Assembly: GCA_002364215.1 (NCBI GenBank)
Contig: DEXQ01000007.1
Coordinates: 263,260 to 327,259, forward strand
DNA: 64,000 nucleotides
Direction: 5' to 3'
Source: Aequorivita sp. UBA3180
GTDB taxonomy: Bacteria > Bacteroidota > Bacteroidia > Flavobacteriales > Flavobacteriaceae
A program made the position numbers and the translations under genes. The notes beneath the pieces are model-generated. The model was not told the origin of the DNA and made no database searches. It was given only the letters and a program-made list of their open reading frames with translations. Every line of letters starts with the position of its first letter. The stretch's first letter is position 1. Shown one piece after another: positions 14,695 to 22,873 of this stretch.

Positions 14695-15858
14695 TTATTT
14701 TGCCAACCTTAATCCGGTAAATTGCCACCGCAAATTGGTCTGGAAAAAATTTCTGTAAGTAGATCTAGTATGTTTCACGGGAGTTGCCACGGAACCGCCG
14801 CGCAACACTTTTTGGTTTACCATAAATTTTCCGTTGTATTCGCCAATGGCGCCGGGCGCTTTTTTATAGCCGGGGTAGGGCAGGTAGGCGCTTTCAGTCC
14901 ATTCCCAACGGCTGCCCCAATCAAAGTTTTTTTGGGCGGCTTCCCATTCAAATTCTGTGGGCAGGCGGCATTCTTTCCATTGGGCAAAGGCGAATGCCTC
15001 AAAATACGAAATGTGCGAAAGCGGCGCGTCAATATCAATTTTTTGAAGGCCCTGCAAAGTATATTGGTGCCATTCCCCATCAATATTGTGCCAGTACATT
15101 GGGGCTTCTATCTGGTTTTGTTTTACCCAGTCCAAACCTTCGGCATGCCACAGGTTAAAATCTTTGTAACCTCTGGCATTTATAAATTCCAGATATTCGG
15201 CATTGGTAACAAGTTTGTTTGAAATTTTATAATCGTGAAGATATACTTTGTGCCTTCCCAGCTCATTGTCATAGCGGAATTCATCGGAATTTTTATGGCC
15301 TATCTCATAAATACCTTCGTCCATTTCAATCCATTCCCGTTGAAATTTCTGATGCGGATTTTCTGAAAATGAATCGTTGTATTTTGGCAATAGTGGGTTA
15401 TTTCCCAGAATGTATTTTATATCTGTAACAAGAAGTTCTTGGTGTTGTTTTTCGTGATGGATCCCTATTAAAAGAATTTCTTCAATTTCTGCGGAAATCT
15501 CTCCCGAAAGAAAATCCTTCATTTCATTGGTAACATAATGTCTGTAATCGTAAACCTTTGCCACACCGGGCCGCGAGAGGTTGCCGCGATCATTTCTGAT
15601 TACGCGTTTGCCTACATTTTCATAATAACTGTTGAAAACAAAGGCGAAATCTTCGTGAAAGAGCTTGTAATTGGGTTTATGTGGTTTCAGAATAAACTCT
15701 TCGAAAAACCAGGAGGTATGGCCCAAATGCCATTTGGGAGGGGAAACGTCCACAATTGGCTGGACTACATAGTCTTCAATTTCCAGCGGTTGGCATATAG
15801 TTTCGGTATATTCGCGGGTTTCTATAAAAAGTGAAACCAGTGTATCTGTAGCAATCAT
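14695..15858 (-). CDS. egtB: EgtB-type sulfoxide synthase (DinB + formylglycine-generating-like domains)
   Basis: 387 residues from the ATG at 15858; an upstream GTG frame is just the terminator hairpin. EgtB joins hercynine to a thiol (gamma-glutamylcysteine or cysteine) with O2 and iron. The DinB_2 domain holds the probable iron ligands: a His in PPKWHLGHTSWF and the pair in GIHHEKQHQE. The FGE-sulfatase domain follows (EMDEGIYEIG; CRLPTEFEWEAAQ; LRGGSVATP; TNLRWQFTGLRLAK). Upstream of egtD in an operon. No egtA (gamma-Glu-Cys synthase) or egtC (amidohydrolase) is seen nearby, as expected for a type that uses cysteine directly, but that is inference. Confidence 0.92.
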   Translation of the reverse strand: MIATDTLVSLFIETREYTETICQPLEIEDYVVQPIVDVSPPKWHLGHTSWFFEEFILKPHKPNYKLFHEDFAFVFNSYYENVGKRVIRNDRGNLSRPGVAKVYDYRHYVTNEMKDFLSGEISAEIEEILLIGIHHEKQHQELLVTDIKYILGNNPLLPKYNDSFSENPHQKFQREWIEMDEGIYEIGHKNSDEFRYDNELGRHKVYLHDYKISNKLVTNAEYLEFINARGYKDFNLWHAEGLDWVKQNQIEAPMYWHNIDGEWHQYTLQGLQKIDIDAPLSHISYFEAFAFAQWKECRLPTEFEWEAAQKNFDWGSRWEWTESAYLPYPGYKKAPGAIGEYNGKFMVNQKVLRGGSVATPVKHTRSTYRNFFQTNLRWQFTGLRLAK

Positions 15859-15891
15859 AAAAAAAGTGCCGCATTTTTTTGACGACACTTT
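15859..15891 (-). terminator. Terminator ending directly at the egtB start codon
   Basis: On the minus strand a 9-bp stem (15863-15872 with 15882-15891, two G-U pairs, A-rich loop) is followed by seven T (15865-15859) and then at once by the egtB ATG (15858). It ends the upstream transcript from thyA and the TonB-C-like genes, or acts as an attenuator in front of egtB. Confidence 0.65.
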
Positions 15892-15958
15892 AAATATAAA
15901 TATTAAAATTGTTGAAGACTATTTAACTTGCGTTAAACAGTTGTTAAACTAGTTTTAT

Positions 15959-16462
15959 CTAGTTTTGTTTTTTCTTTTTCTTTTCATCTTTTGTTGGAGG
16001 TTCAACTTTGAAAATAATTGGAAGTGAATATAGCACTCCCACCGCTATTCCTCTTTGTTTTCCCGGTTGCATTTGGGGAAGGTTGCTTACCACGCGAACT
16101 GCTTCTTTTTCAATCTCAGGATGCGGCGCACGTGCTCTAACATCAACAACTTTACCTTCTTTGTCTATTTTAAATTGAACTGAAGTTCTATAAACTTTAG
16201 GGGGTAGATCTAAAGCCTCAATTTTTTTCATGTCAAAATTCTGGTTGACAAATTCTGAAATTTTGGTAGACATGCATTTTTTCAATTCTTGATTGCCGTT
16301 ACCTTCACACCCTGGATATACAGGAACATTTTCAATTACGGCATAAGGTACATCAGCTGTAGTCATTTCGGATTCTGAAACTTCGGTTACCGTTTCTTCC
16401 TGAGCGTATAAAGTGGACGAGATAATTACTAGAACTAAGGCTAGAAATATGTTTTTCATCAT
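15959..16462 (-). CDS. Periplasmic TonB-C-like protein (copy 2)
   Basis: 167 residues; two ATGs at 16462 and 16459. A signal peptide (cleavage after SSTLYAQ) replaces the usual TonB membrane anchor and Pro-rich linker. The C-terminal 100 residues resemble a TonB C-terminal domain (TSVQFKIDKEGKVVDVRARAPHPEIEKEAVRVVSNLPQ read in pieces). The block PVYPGCEGxGx7KKC has two Cys that probably form a disulfide. It ends in a lysine tail (KKKKKQN). One base separates it from copy 1. It could act as a soluble adaptor of TonB-dependent transport, but no partner is visible. Confidence 0.75.
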   Translation of the reverse strand: MMKNIFLALVLVIISSTLYAQEETVTEVSESEMTTADVPYAVIENVPVYPGCEGNGNQELKKCMSTKISEFVNQNFDMKKIEALDLPPKVYRTSVQFKIDKEGKVVDVRARAPHPEIEKEAVRVVSNLPQMQPGKQRGIAVGVLYSLPIIFKVEPPTKDEKKKKKQN

Positions 16463-16463
16463 C

Positions 16464-16898
16464 TTATTTTCCCGTTTTAAAAGTAAAAGGAACCGTAAAT
16501 TTAATAGGTCGTGCCTTACCGCCCATCATACCGGGTTTTGCCATTTTCGGGATTGCCATAATATTTCGTTTAGCTTCGTCCTGTAGTGCTTTTGATCCTC
16601 CAGATACATTTTTTACTTCAACCAAACCTTGCTCATTTATAATAAATTCGACAATCACTCTACCCTGCTCGTTCTTTTTGTAAGCCTCTGGTGGATATTT
16701 AAAGTTTTTGGCAATGTGCGTTGCAAGTTTATTGTTGAAGCAATTATCGCGTTCGGCAGCGCTACCGTTTTCACAACCGGGCCAAACTGGGCCTATTTCT
16801 TTCAGGGTAACTGTATTTTTTTGAACATCTCCCCACTCTTGCTGGGCAAAAATGGTGGTGGTAAATAGTAGGCATAAAGCAATAAATAAGTTCTTCAT
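16464..16898 (-). CDS. Periplasmic TonB-C-like protein (copy 1)
   Basis: 144 residues: a signal peptide (cleaved after TTTIFAQ), then PVWPGCENGx7DNC, the same two-Cys block as copy 2, followed by a TonB_C-like domain (YPPEAYKKNEQGRVIVEF, EQGLVEVKNVSGGSK, AIPKMAKPG, IKFTVPFTFK). No transmembrane anchor or Pro-rich spacer, so it is not a full energy transducer. It lies 19 bases downstream of thyA and 1 base upstream of copy 2, in one operon. Confidence 0.78.
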   Translation of the reverse strand: MKNLFIALCLLFTTTIFAQQEWGDVQKNTVTLKEIGPVWPGCENGSAAERDNCFNNKLATHIAKNFKYPPEAYKKNEQGRVIVEFIINEQGLVEVKNVSGGSKALQDEAKRNIMAIPKMAKPGMMGGKARPIKFTVPFTFKTGK

Positions 16899-16917
16899 CT
16901 TGGGGTTTTAATTTAAG

Positions 16918-17742
16918 TTATATGGCAACAGCACCTTTAATGTGGGGGTGTGGATTGTAATCTACAAGTGTAAAGTCATCAAAAGTGAAGCCAAATATAT
17001 CTTTTACTTCTGGATTAAGCAACATTTTTGGCAATGCTCGCGGTTTGCGCGATAATTGAAGTTCAACTTGTTCAAAATGGTTGCTGTAAATATGGGCATC
17101 GCCAAAGGTGTGCACAAAATCACCAGGCTGGTATCCACAAACCTGCGCCATCATTAAAGTTAAAAGCGCATACGATGCAATATTGAAAGGAACGCCCAAG
17201 AAAATATCGGCACTGCGTTGGTAAAGCTGGCAGGATAATTTTCCATCGGCTACATAAAATTGAAAAAAGGCGTGGCAGGGTGGAAGCGCTGCTTTGCCAT
17301 TAGCGACGTTTTCAGCAAAAGGTTTTGAGGTGTCTGGCAAAACACTAGGGTTCCAAGCGCTTACAAGCATTCGGCGGCTATCAGGATTGGTTTTTAGGGT
17401 TTTAACTATATCAGAAATCTGATCAATCTCCTCACTGTTCCAATTTCGCCACTGGTGACCGTAAACGGGCCCAAGATTGCCATTTTCATCTGCCCATTCG
17501 TTCCAAATGCGCACACCCTTTTCTTGTAGATACTTAATATTTGTATCACCGTTCAAAAACCACAAAAGCTCATAAACAATTGATTTAAGATGAAGTTTTT
17601 TAGTAGTGACCATGGGAAAACCTTCACTGAGATCAAAGCGCATTTGGTAGCCGAAAACACTTTTGGTGCCTGTGCCCGTGCGGTCTTCTTTTACAGTGCC
17701 TTTTTTTATTACATGTTTAAGAAGGTCGTGATATTGTTTCAT
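16918..17742 (-). CDS. thyA: Thymidylate synthase
   Basis: 274 residues from the ATG at 17742 (the TTG at 17754 is less likely). It methylates dUMP to dTMP using methylene-tetrahydrofolate, producing the dihydrofolate that DHFR recycles. The nucleophile is C156 in ALPPCHAFFQFYV; the phosphate-binding R21 (KEDRTGTGT), the RR pair in DSRRMLVSAWNP, and the C-terminal PHPHIKGAVAI are conserved. Length is the standard class. First gene of a minus-strand run leading to the two TonB-C-like genes. Confidence 0.97.
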   Translation of the reverse strand: MKQYHDLLKHVIKKGTVKEDRTGTGTKSVFGYQMRFDLSEGFPMVTTKKLHLKSIVYELLWFLNGDTNIKYLQEKGVRIWNEWADENGNLGPVYGHQWRNWNSEEIDQISDIVKTLKTNPDSRRMLVSAWNPSVLPDTSKPFAENVANGKAALPPCHAFFQFYVADGKLSCQLYQRSADIFLGVPFNIASYALLTLMMAQVCGYQPGDFVHTFGDAHIYSNHFEQVELQLSRKPRALPKMLLNPEVKDIFGFTFDDFTLVDYNPHPHIKGAVAI

Positions 17743-17888
17743 TTTTTTGAGCAAATAAATTATTGGTCTAAAAATACTAATAGGGATGTTGATGCTAAAA
17801 TTATTTCGGAATTGCTTTTAAATAAGTTATTAACGATTCTCAGATGTGTTAAGATTTTGATTAAATTTAAATCGAAATCCTTAAACAT

Positions 17889-18254
17889 ATGGAAAATAAA
17901 TATCAGCTATCCACGGGTATATTGGAATGTTATCCATTGTACGCAATTTTTCACTTTAATGCATCAGTTTATGATCATGAAGAGGCAGAAGAGTTTGTGG
18001 AAATCATCGATTCGCATTATAGGGGACGAAAATGTGTTGTGGTCTCTAATAGGGAAATGGCAGAAAGAGTGAACCCAGAGGTTTACAATAGTATAAAATC
18101 TAAAAGTGTGGTAGGCATAGCGATAGTTTCAAATAACAATGCAGTTAAAAATGAAGCTATCGAGGAGCAAGGTCTTTTTGCGGGTGCCTTTAGTTATTTT
18201 CAGTCTATAGAGGAAGCTGCAGACTGGGTAAAAACAGTTGTGAGGAGCTATTAG
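17889..18254 (+). CDS. STAS/SpoIIAA-like small protein of unknown function
   Basis: 121 residues, no signal peptide. Alternating beta/alpha pattern (YAIFHFNASVYDHEEAEEFVEIID; KCVVVSNRE; VVGIAIVSNN; SYFQSIEEAADWV) recalls SpoIIAA-like STAS domains found as single-domain proteins in Flavobacteriaceae. I am not sure of the family. It stands alone, and its TAG stop overlaps the TAA stop of the convergent nupC-type gene by 3 bases. Confidence 0.65.
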   Translation: MENKYQLSTGILECYPLYAIFHFNASVYDHEEAEEFVEIIDSHYRGRKCVVVSNREMAERVNPEVYNSIKSKSVVGIAIVSNNNAVKNEAIEEQGLFAGAFSYFQSIEEAADWVKTVVRSY

Positions 18255-19960
18255 CCAATAATCATTCCCGCGATGGTTGCAGATATTAACGATGCAATAG
18301 TCCCTCCAATCAAGGCTTTCATCCCAAATTTAGAAAGAGTTTTTCGTTGCCCAGGTGCTAAAGAGCCTATACCGCCAATCTGAATTCCGATGGATGCAAA
18401 ATTCGCAAACCCACACAGCATATAGGTTGCCATTATGATGCTTTTTTCGTAATTAAGGTGTAGCTCATTGGTCACGTTTTTAAGTTCTGCCAACTGAATG
18501 TACCCTACAAATTCACTGGCTGCGAGCTTTATTCCCAATAATTGACCCATCATCATCATATCTTCTTTTGCCACGCCAATAAGCCACATTAAAGGAGCGA
18601 ATACAGTCCCCAAAATTGCTTCCAAAGAAAGACTATCATAAGCAGATTTTTCAGCCACCCAACTATTGATTGAAGTTACTTCGCCAAACCATCCTAATAT
18701 TCCATTGAGCATTGCAATAAAAGCTACAAAAACCAAAAGCATGGCGCCCACGTTTACAGCAAGTTTTAGGCCTTCGGTAGTTCCGTTAGCAATAGCATCC
18801 AAAAAGTTGGAGCCAATTTTTTCTGAAGAAACCTTTACGTCGGTATTGATGGGTTCAGTCTGTGGATAAAGTATTTTAGAAATCACGATGGCGCCAGGCG
18901 CTGCCATTACAGAGGCTGCCAAAAGATGTTTGGCAAATGTCAACCGAAGTTCGGGGTCGTCACCGCCCAAAAAGCCTATATACGCAGCAAGTACCGCTCC
19001 CGCTACCGTGGCCATTCCGCCAATCATAACAAGTAGCATTTCGCTCTTGTTCATTTTTTCCAAATACGCTTTAATCAAAAGAGGGGCTTCGGTTTGGCCC
19101 AAAAAAATGTTTCCGGCAACGCTCAAACTTTCGGCTCCCGAAATATTTAAAAGCTTCGTAAGCAGCCATCCCATTCCTTTTACCACCACTTGTATAATTC
19201 CGAAGTAAAAAAGCACAGAAGTAAGTGCAGAGAAAAATATAATGGTTGGCAAAACCTGAAAGGCAAAAATGAAACCGAAAGAGTTGATGTCCAGCATCCC
19301 TCCAAAGAGGAACTCACTTCCTGCTTTGGTATAATCCAAAACGTTTACGAACAGTTGGCCCACGCCTTCAAAAGCACTTTTTATAAAATTTACTTTCAAA
19401 ACTCCAATGGCAATCAAAAGCTGGAATGCTAACCCAATTCCGACGGTTTTCCAGTTAATTGCTCTTCTATTTGAGCTGAAAAGAAAAGCAATGACCAAAA
19501 GTGAAATCATGCCCAAAACCCCACGCCATAAGCTTTCTATGGAGAAACCCTGGCTGGGGATTATTCCTGAAGTTTTAGTAACTGTTTCCAATGCCGAAGC
19601 ATTTTCTGTACTTGGCGTTTTTAGCTGGTACTTGTAATTCTTTTCAGAAAGGGAAAGAGTGCTATCGGTAACCTGCTCTACGTGAAATCTTCTGATGCTG
19701 TCTGGGGGATTATTGAAAAAAAGCACCAATAAATTATCCTGAAACATATAATCACCGCTCGACTTTAAGCTATCATTGGCAACCTGATATTCAAAAACGC
19801 CGTTTTCGAGTTTAAGAAAATCCTTTTCGGGGTTTATGGTTAAAACGGAGAGGCCGCTTTGATCTTTTACTTCTGAAAATTGCCAGGTTTTTTCAATACT
19901 TTGTGCAAAAGTGTTTCCGATGAAAAAAAGCGCAATGGCTACAAGTGTGAATTTTTGCAT
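18251..19960 (-). CDS. NupC-family nucleoside transporter with an N-terminal secreted-type domain
   Basis: 569 residues from the ATG at 19960. NupC/CNT proteins import nucleosides with Na+ or H+. The C-terminal 420 residues are a normal CNT: GMGWLLTKLLNISGAESLSVAGN, FLGQTEAPLLI (substrate loop), MIGGMATVAGAVLAAY, and the end NFASIGIQIGGIGSLAPGQR. Ahead of it lie a signal-peptide-like segment (cut after GNTFAQ) and about 110 residues with a beta-rich, lipocalin-like character (IEKTWQFSEVKDQSG...; LLVLFFNNPPDSIRRF). Such an N-terminal extension is known in Bacteroidetes homologues; it may bind substrate in the periplasm. Likely co-transcribed with the nuclease upstream. Confidence 0.92.
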   Translation of the reverse strand: MQKFTLVAIALFFIGNTFAQSIEKTWQFSEVKDQSGLSVLTINPEKDFLKLENGVFEYQVANDSLKSSGDYMFQDNLLVLFFNNPPDSIRRFHVEQVTDSTLSLSEKNYKYQLKTPSTENASALETVTKTSGIIPSQGFSIESLWRGVLGMISLLVIAFLFSSNRRAINWKTVGIGLAFQLLIAIGVLKVNFIKSAFEGVGQLFVNVLDYTKAGSEFLFGGMLDINSFGFIFAFQVLPTIIFFSALTSVLFYFGIIQVVVKGMGWLLTKLLNISGAESLSVAGNIFLGQTEAPLLIKAYLEKMNKSEMLLVMIGGMATVAGAVLAAYIGFLGGDDPELRLTFAKHLLAASVMAAPGAIVISKILYPQTEPINTDVKVSSEKIGSNFLDAIANGTTEGLKLAVNVGAMLLVFVAFIAMLNGILGWFGEVTSINSWVAEKSAYDSLSLEAILGTVFAPLMWLIGVAKEDMMMMGQLLGIKLAASEFVGYIQLAELKNVTNELHLNYEKSIIMATYMLCGFANFASIGIQIGGIGSLAPGQRKTLSKFGMKALIGGTIASLISATIAGMIIG

Positions 19961-20054
19961 ATTCTTTTTAAACTCCAACCCTTCAACACTTGCACTGGCT
20001 TCATGCAGGCTCGCTTAAGGGGCCTATAATTTATTTTTTAATATAATAATGAAA

Positions 20055-20678
20055 CTACTCCCTTTTTGACATTTCATCGCGTATGCTTGCTGCCTTTTCA
20101 TAGTTCTCATTTTTTACTGCTTCTTCCAGCATTTTATTTAATTCGCTTAGGCTAAATTTAGTGTAATCTTCGCTTGAAGGCTTTACAGATTCCTTATCCT
20201 CTCCAAGAATTAAATTTTCAATAACCGCTTCTTCTTTTTTTGACAGTGCTTTTTTGGAAGTAGATGTTTTTAAATAGATACCAGCCTTGTCCAAAATATT
20301 TTTATACGTAAAAATAGGCGCCTTAAACCGAAGTGCCAATGCAATGGCATCGCTAGTTCGGGCATCGATGATTTCTTCAATCTTGTCGCGTTCGCAAATG
20401 ATGCTTGAGTAAAAAACACCATCCACGAGTTTGTGGATAATTACTTGCTTTACCACAATTTCAAAACGGTCTGCGAAGTTTTTAAAAAGGTCGTGGGTAA
20501 GCGGTCGTGGTGGCGTAATGTCTTTTTCCAGCGCGATGGCGATGGACTGTGCCTCAAAAGCGCCAATTACTATAGGTAGTTTACGTTCACCGTCCACTTC
20601 GTTCAAAATAAGGGCATAGGCGCCATTCTGCGTTTGGCTGTAAGATATTCCTTTTATGGTAAGTTTTACTAAACTCAT
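20055..20678 (-). CDS. Bifunctional nuclease (DUF151) with C-terminal UVR motif
   Basis: 207 residues. The N-terminal 130 residues are a bifunctional nuclease domain (LPIVIGAFEAQSIAIALE, RPLTHDLFKNF, RTSDAIALALRFKAPI), a family with reported RNase and DNase activity. The C-terminal segment ELNKMLEEAVKNENYEKAASIRDEM is a UvrB/UvrC (UVR) motif, a helical hairpin for protein contacts. The linker (about 135-170) is charged and probably flexible. Standard architecture in Bacteroidetes. It lies 94 bases upstream of the nucleoside transporter on the same strand, which hints at a link between nucleic-acid degradation and nucleoside uptake. Confidence 0.88.
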   Translation of the reverse strand: MSLVKLTIKGISYSQTQNGAYALILNEVDGERKLPIVIGAFEAQSIAIALEKDITPPRPLTHDLFKNFADRFEIVVKQVIIHKLVDGVFYSSIICERDKIEEIIDARTSDAIALALRFKAPIFTYKNILDKAGIYLKTSTSKKALSKKEEAVIENLILGEDKESVKPSSEDYTKFSLSELNKMLEEAVKNENYEKAASIRDEMSKRE

Positions 20679-20760
20679 TCTTCAAAAATCAGTGGTCGTT
20701 ATATAGTACGCTGTGTTCAGTTAAACAATTGATTATAAAAGTAACGAATAAAAAAACAAT

Positions 20761-20806
20761 AAAAAAAGGCTGTTTAAATTTGGATGTTTCCTTATCTAAA
20801 CAGCCC
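20761..20806 (-). terminator. Terminator of etfA
   Basis: A perfect 9-bp stem GGCTGTTTA (20768-20776) / TAAACAGCC (20797-20805) with a 20-nt loop and a run of seven T on the minus strand (20767-20761). It lies 28 bases after the etfA stop. Confidence 0.8.
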
Positions 20807-20833
20807 TTTTTCGGGGCACAAATTAATAAAAAA

Positions 20834-21799
20834 TTATGCGTTCTGTGCTTTAAATTCCTTTAATTTTTCGGTGAGTTTTGGTACAATTTCAAAAGCATCG
20901 CCAACAATACCATAATCTGCAGCCTTAAAGAAAGGTGCTTCGGGATCATTGTTTATTACCACTTTTACTTTTGAAGCGTTGATACCAGCCAAATGCTGGA
21001 TTGCACCAGAAATACCAATGGCAATGTAAAGGTTGGATGCAACTGGTTTTCCTGTCTGCCCAACGTGCTCGCTGTGGGGTCTCCAGCCCATATCGCTCAC
21101 TGGTTTTGAGCAAGCCGTTGCTGCGCCCAATGTTTGTGCAAGGTCTTCAACCATTCCCCAATTTTCGGGACCTTTAAGCCCACGACCGCCGGAAACTACT
21201 ATTTCGGCATCGGCTATGGTTACTTTGTCGGTTGCTTTATCTACGGAAACAATTTCCATATCAAAATCGTGCGCATCAAGATTCGGTGAAAAGGCTTCGG
21301 TTGTGGCGGAAGTTTCATTTTCCTTTAATCCGTATGAATTTTTTCCCAAACCTATTATTTTAATATCGGTTTTGATTTCGGTAGTAGCAAAAGCCTTGTT
21401 CGTAAAAACGCTGTGCTCTACCTTAAACGGTGAGGTGCTTTCCGGAAGTGAAATTACGTTTGCCACATATCCGGCTTCAAGATTTACCGCCAAAGTAGGG
21501 GCTAAAAACTTACTGTTTGCGCTGGAAGTTAATACGATAACTTGTGCGCCTTCGTTTTTTGCGGCCTGTCCAATTGTATCTGCATACGCTTCGCCATTGA
21601 ATTTGTTCAATTTGTCATTGGAAACCTGCAAAACTTTTGAAGCGCCGTATTTTCCCAATTCTGAAACGTCATTCGCATTAATGCTAACCGCGGTAACCGA
21701 AGTTCCCATTTGGTCGGCAATTCCCTTGGCGTACGAAACTGCTTCCAAAGCTATTTTTTTGATTTTTCCTTCTTCTGATTCTGTATAAACTAATATCAT
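20834..21799 (-). CDS. etfA: Electron transfer flavoprotein, alpha subunit
   Basis: 321 residues. ETF-alpha/beta is a soluble heterodimer with FAD that takes electrons from acyl-CoA dehydrogenases and passes them to the quinone pool. The C-terminal FAD domain has VVSGGRGLKGPENWGMVEDLA, CSKPVSDMGWRPHSEHVGQTGKPVASNLYIAIGISGAIQHLAG in pieces, and NNDPEAPFFKAADYGIVGD. Length is typical. Downstream of etfB by 114 bases that carry an AATTCC hairpin. An acyl-CoA dehydrogenase lies in the window at 56930-58072. Confidence 0.96.
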   Translation of the reverse strand: MILVYTESEEGKIKKIALEAVSYAKGIADQMGTSVTAVSINANDVSELGKYGASKVLQVSNDKLNKFNGEAYADTIGQAAKNEGAQVIVLTSSANSKFLAPTLAVNLEAGYVANVISLPESTSPFKVEHSVFTNKAFATTEIKTDIKIIGLGKNSYGLKENETSATTEAFSPNLDAHDFDMEIVSVDKATDKVTIADAEIVVSGGRGLKGPENWGMVEDLAQTLGAATACSKPVSDMGWRPHSEHVGQTGKPVASNLYIAIGISGAIQHLAGINASKVKVVINNDPEAPFFKAADYGIVGDAFEIVPKLTEKLKEFKAQNA

Positions 21800-21872
21800 T
21801 TTAATATTATTTTGAAATTAATACTTAAGATTTGGAATCGTCAGTTAATTCGAAAATTCCAAGTCTAAAATC

Positions 21873-21896
21873 CCAAATTCCAAAGTTGGAATTTGG
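21873..21896. repeat. 11-bp inverted repeat between etfB and etfA
   Basis: CCAAATTCCAA (21873-21883) and TTGGAATTTGG (21886-21896) are exact complements around AG. The surrounding 70 bases are degenerate CCAAATT/TTTGGAA units like those at 52272-52334 and 58138-58271. There is no T run, so it is a repeat-derived hairpin, perhaps modulating the etfB:etfA ratio. Confidence 0.6.
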
Positions 21897-21913
21897 TGCT
21901 TAAAATTTGAAAT

Positions 21914-22654
21914 TTAAATAACCTTCGCTTCGTTGTGAAGAAGATTTATTAATTCATCTACGCTGTCAACCAACTTTACTGCGCCTTTTGGGGCAGGTTT
22001 TTGAAATGCCACCGTGTTCGTTTCGGCATTTGCATCCACAGGGTCTTTTACGTTCAACGGTTTTGTGCGGGCCTGCATAATACCGCGCATATTGGGGATG
22101 CGAAGATCGCTTTCTTCAACCAAACCTTTTTGGCCGCCGATTACTAACGGAAGTGACGTTTTCAATGTTTCCTTTCCGCCGTCAATTTCGCGAATTGCAG
22201 TGGCTGTATCACCTTCCATTTCAAGGCCGATGCAGGTATTTACGAAGTTTGCGCCAATTAATTTGGCAACCATTCCTGGAACCATTCCGCCGTTGTAATC
22301 AATAGATTCTCGACCTCCGATTACCAAATCGTAATCGCCTTCTTTTGCAACATTTGCAAGCTGTTTTGCAACGGAAAAACCATCGGTTGCTGGAGTGTTT
22401 ACACGAATTGCTTCATCGGCGCCAATTGCCAATGCCTTGCGAAGTGTAGGCTCGGTTTCGGCACCGCCCACGTTTACCACATGTACGGTAGCGCCTTGTT
22501 TTTCCTTAAACCACATGGCGCGGGTAAGGCCAAACTCGTCGTTTGGATTGATTACGAATTGAACCCCGTTTGTGTCAAACTTGGTATCGCCATCGGTAAA
22601 ATTGATTTTCGAGGTAGTGTCCGGTACGTGACTTATACAGACTAATATTTTCAT
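21914..22654 (-). CDS. etfB: Electron transfer flavoprotein, beta subunit
   Basis: 246 residues from the ATG at 22654, which gives the canonical MKILVCISHVPDTTSKI; the longer frame to 22714 has no support. The beta subunit holds AMP and contacts dehydrogenases. Seen are FVINPNDEFGLTRAMWFKE, the adenine-binding region GGRESIDYNGGMVPGMVA, and the partner-recognition segment DLRIPNMRGIMQARTKPL. Operon with etfA. Confidence 0.96.
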   Translation of the reverse strand: MKILVCISHVPDTTSKINFTDGDTKFDTNGVQFVINPNDEFGLTRAMWFKEKQGATVHVVNVGGAETEPTLRKALAIGADEAIRVNTPATDGFSVAKQLANVAKEGDYDLVIGGRESIDYNGGMVPGMVAKLIGANFVNTCIGLEMEGDTATAIREIDGGKETLKTSLPLVIGGQKGLVEESDLRIPNMRGIMQARTKPLNVKDPVDANAETNTVAFQKPAPKGAVKLVDSVDELINLLHNEAKVI

Positions 22655-22821
22655 CTTTAAAAGTGTTTTTGGATTGTAGATTTCAGCAATTGAAAAAAAC
22701 TGAAAGGGTTTCAAATTGCTCGTGTGCGAAGTTAAGAATATATTTCCTTTTTTTGTTATGCACGCATAATAAAATTTGATTAAAAGTGAAGAAATAATAC
22801 CTAAACAGATGGTAATTATAG

Positions 22822-22829
22822 TATTTTTG
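22822..22829 (+). promoter_or_regulatory. -7 element upstream of pdhB
   Basis: TATTTTTG (22822-22829) fits TAnnTTTG; transcription would start near 22835, about 40 bases before the ATG at 22874. A -33 box is not visible. Confidence 0.4.
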
Positions 22830-22873
22830 CTATCCCTGAAAAATTTCAGTTATTTACATTTCAATTTAGACAG

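Noticed and set aside
15859..15888. Upstream start of egtB at a GTG (15888)
   Set aside because: The extra ten codons are exactly the terminator hairpin and its T run; the ATG at 15858 gives the conserved N-terminus.
21033..21788. Long plus-strand open frame opposite etfA
   Set aside because: etfA is complete and conserved on the other strand; the opposite frame is a by-product of its codon use and has no recognisable protein.
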